DNA of 64,000 nt, from assembly GCF_036924535.1 (NCBI RefSeq), contig NZ_JAZHRT010000001.1, positions 6,758,001-6,822,000 on the forward strand. Direction: 5' to 3'. Under the pieces are notes generated by a model. That model had not been told where the DNA came from. It made no database searches and was given only the letters and a program-made list of their open reading frames with translations. How positions within the stretch are numbered: the stretch's first letter is position 1; the number at the start of each line of letters is the position of its first letter. The translations under genes were made by a program, and so were the position numbers. Below are positions 63,850 through 64,000 of the stretch, one piece after another. The stretch is from Bradyrhizobium sp. AZCC 2262. GTDB lineage: Bacteria; Pseudomonadota; Alphaproteobacteria; Rhizobiales; Xanthobacteraceae.

Positions 63850-64000
63850 TCAAAGCTCCATGCCGTCATCCGGATCCATGGCGACCTGGCGCGCAACGCC
63901 GCGCATTTGCTGGCGCATTAGCCTGGACTGCCGGATCGCGTCCTCGTCATCGTCAAGAACAGCGGCAAATTCTTCTGCAGGCGTCGGTTCGGCCGTCTCC
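63850..64000 (-). CDS. traG: C-terminus of TraG-type coupling protein (partial)
   Basis: The last 49 codons before a stop at 63850: a highly acidic stretch (EEFAAVLDDDEDAIRQ) and the ending ARQVAMDPDDGMEL. This matches the C-terminal tail of TraG/VirD4 coupling proteins that precede the copG-trbB genes in this type of element. The gene continues beyond the window; only the position and tail support the assignment. Confidence 0.65.
   Translation of the reverse strand, partial: ETAEPTPAEEFAAVLDDDEDAIRQSRLMRQQMRGVARQVAMDPDDGMEL

Overview
The window looks like part of a mobile or island region of an alphaproteobacterium of the Bradyrhizobium/Nitrobacteraceae type. This assignment is an inference from protein families, GC-rich codon use and the exact trb gene order; no 16S rRNA, tRNA or species marker is present. 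No CRISPR array was seen.

About 1-48.3 kb is a dense, mostly minus-strand catabolic region. It holds two PEP mutase/isocitrate lyase-fold enzymes, a 3-hydroxyisobutyrate dehydrogenase-type reductase and a ketopantoate reductase-type enzyme. It also holds a lactate module (FixH-like secreted protein, LctP-type permease, FMN L-lactate dehydrogenase, second small secreted protein) and an eight-gene branched-chain amino acid-type ABC importer. The importer has two permease pairs and three ATPases but only one binding protein. CoA chemistry is abundant: two AMP-forming acyl-CoA ligases, three acyl-CoA dehydrogenases, one LiuC-like enoyl-CoA hydratase and four hotdog thioesterases. The centre carries a DipZ thiol-redox protein next to an OmpR-type response regulator and kinase, then MocR, a Tat-exported hydrolase, an aminotransferase, a cupin and an MFS transporter. 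The likely task is import and CoA-dependent breakdown of one or more small organic acids; the substrate cannot be read from the sequence.

Two nearly identical LysR regulators (starts 40235 and 48266) lie in this region. An 18-bp element with conserved flanks is found by eye in front of one of them, the lactate operon, the ABC importer, a thioesterase/ligase group and an acyl-CoA dehydrogenase/thioesterase pair. This suggests one regulon across the island.

About 48.5-51.1 kb holds a TetR regulator divergent from a small membrane protein, with tandem palindromes between them, followed by a LuxR/LuxI quorum-sensing pair. An IS5-family element (about 51.2-52.6 kb) and another LysR gene separate that pair from a complete minus-strand trb mating-pair operon (trbB-C-D-E-J-K-L-F-G-I plus a DUF2274 gene), a CopG protein and the C-terminus of a TraG-type coupling protein cut by the window edge. 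This is the transfer module of an integrative conjugative element or plasmid.

Four genes (DMT transporter, monooxygenase-like protein, cysteine synthase-like enzyme, acyl-CoA dehydrogenase) are each broken by one apparent single-base indel in a short homopolymer. This pattern suggests consensus error or recent decay.
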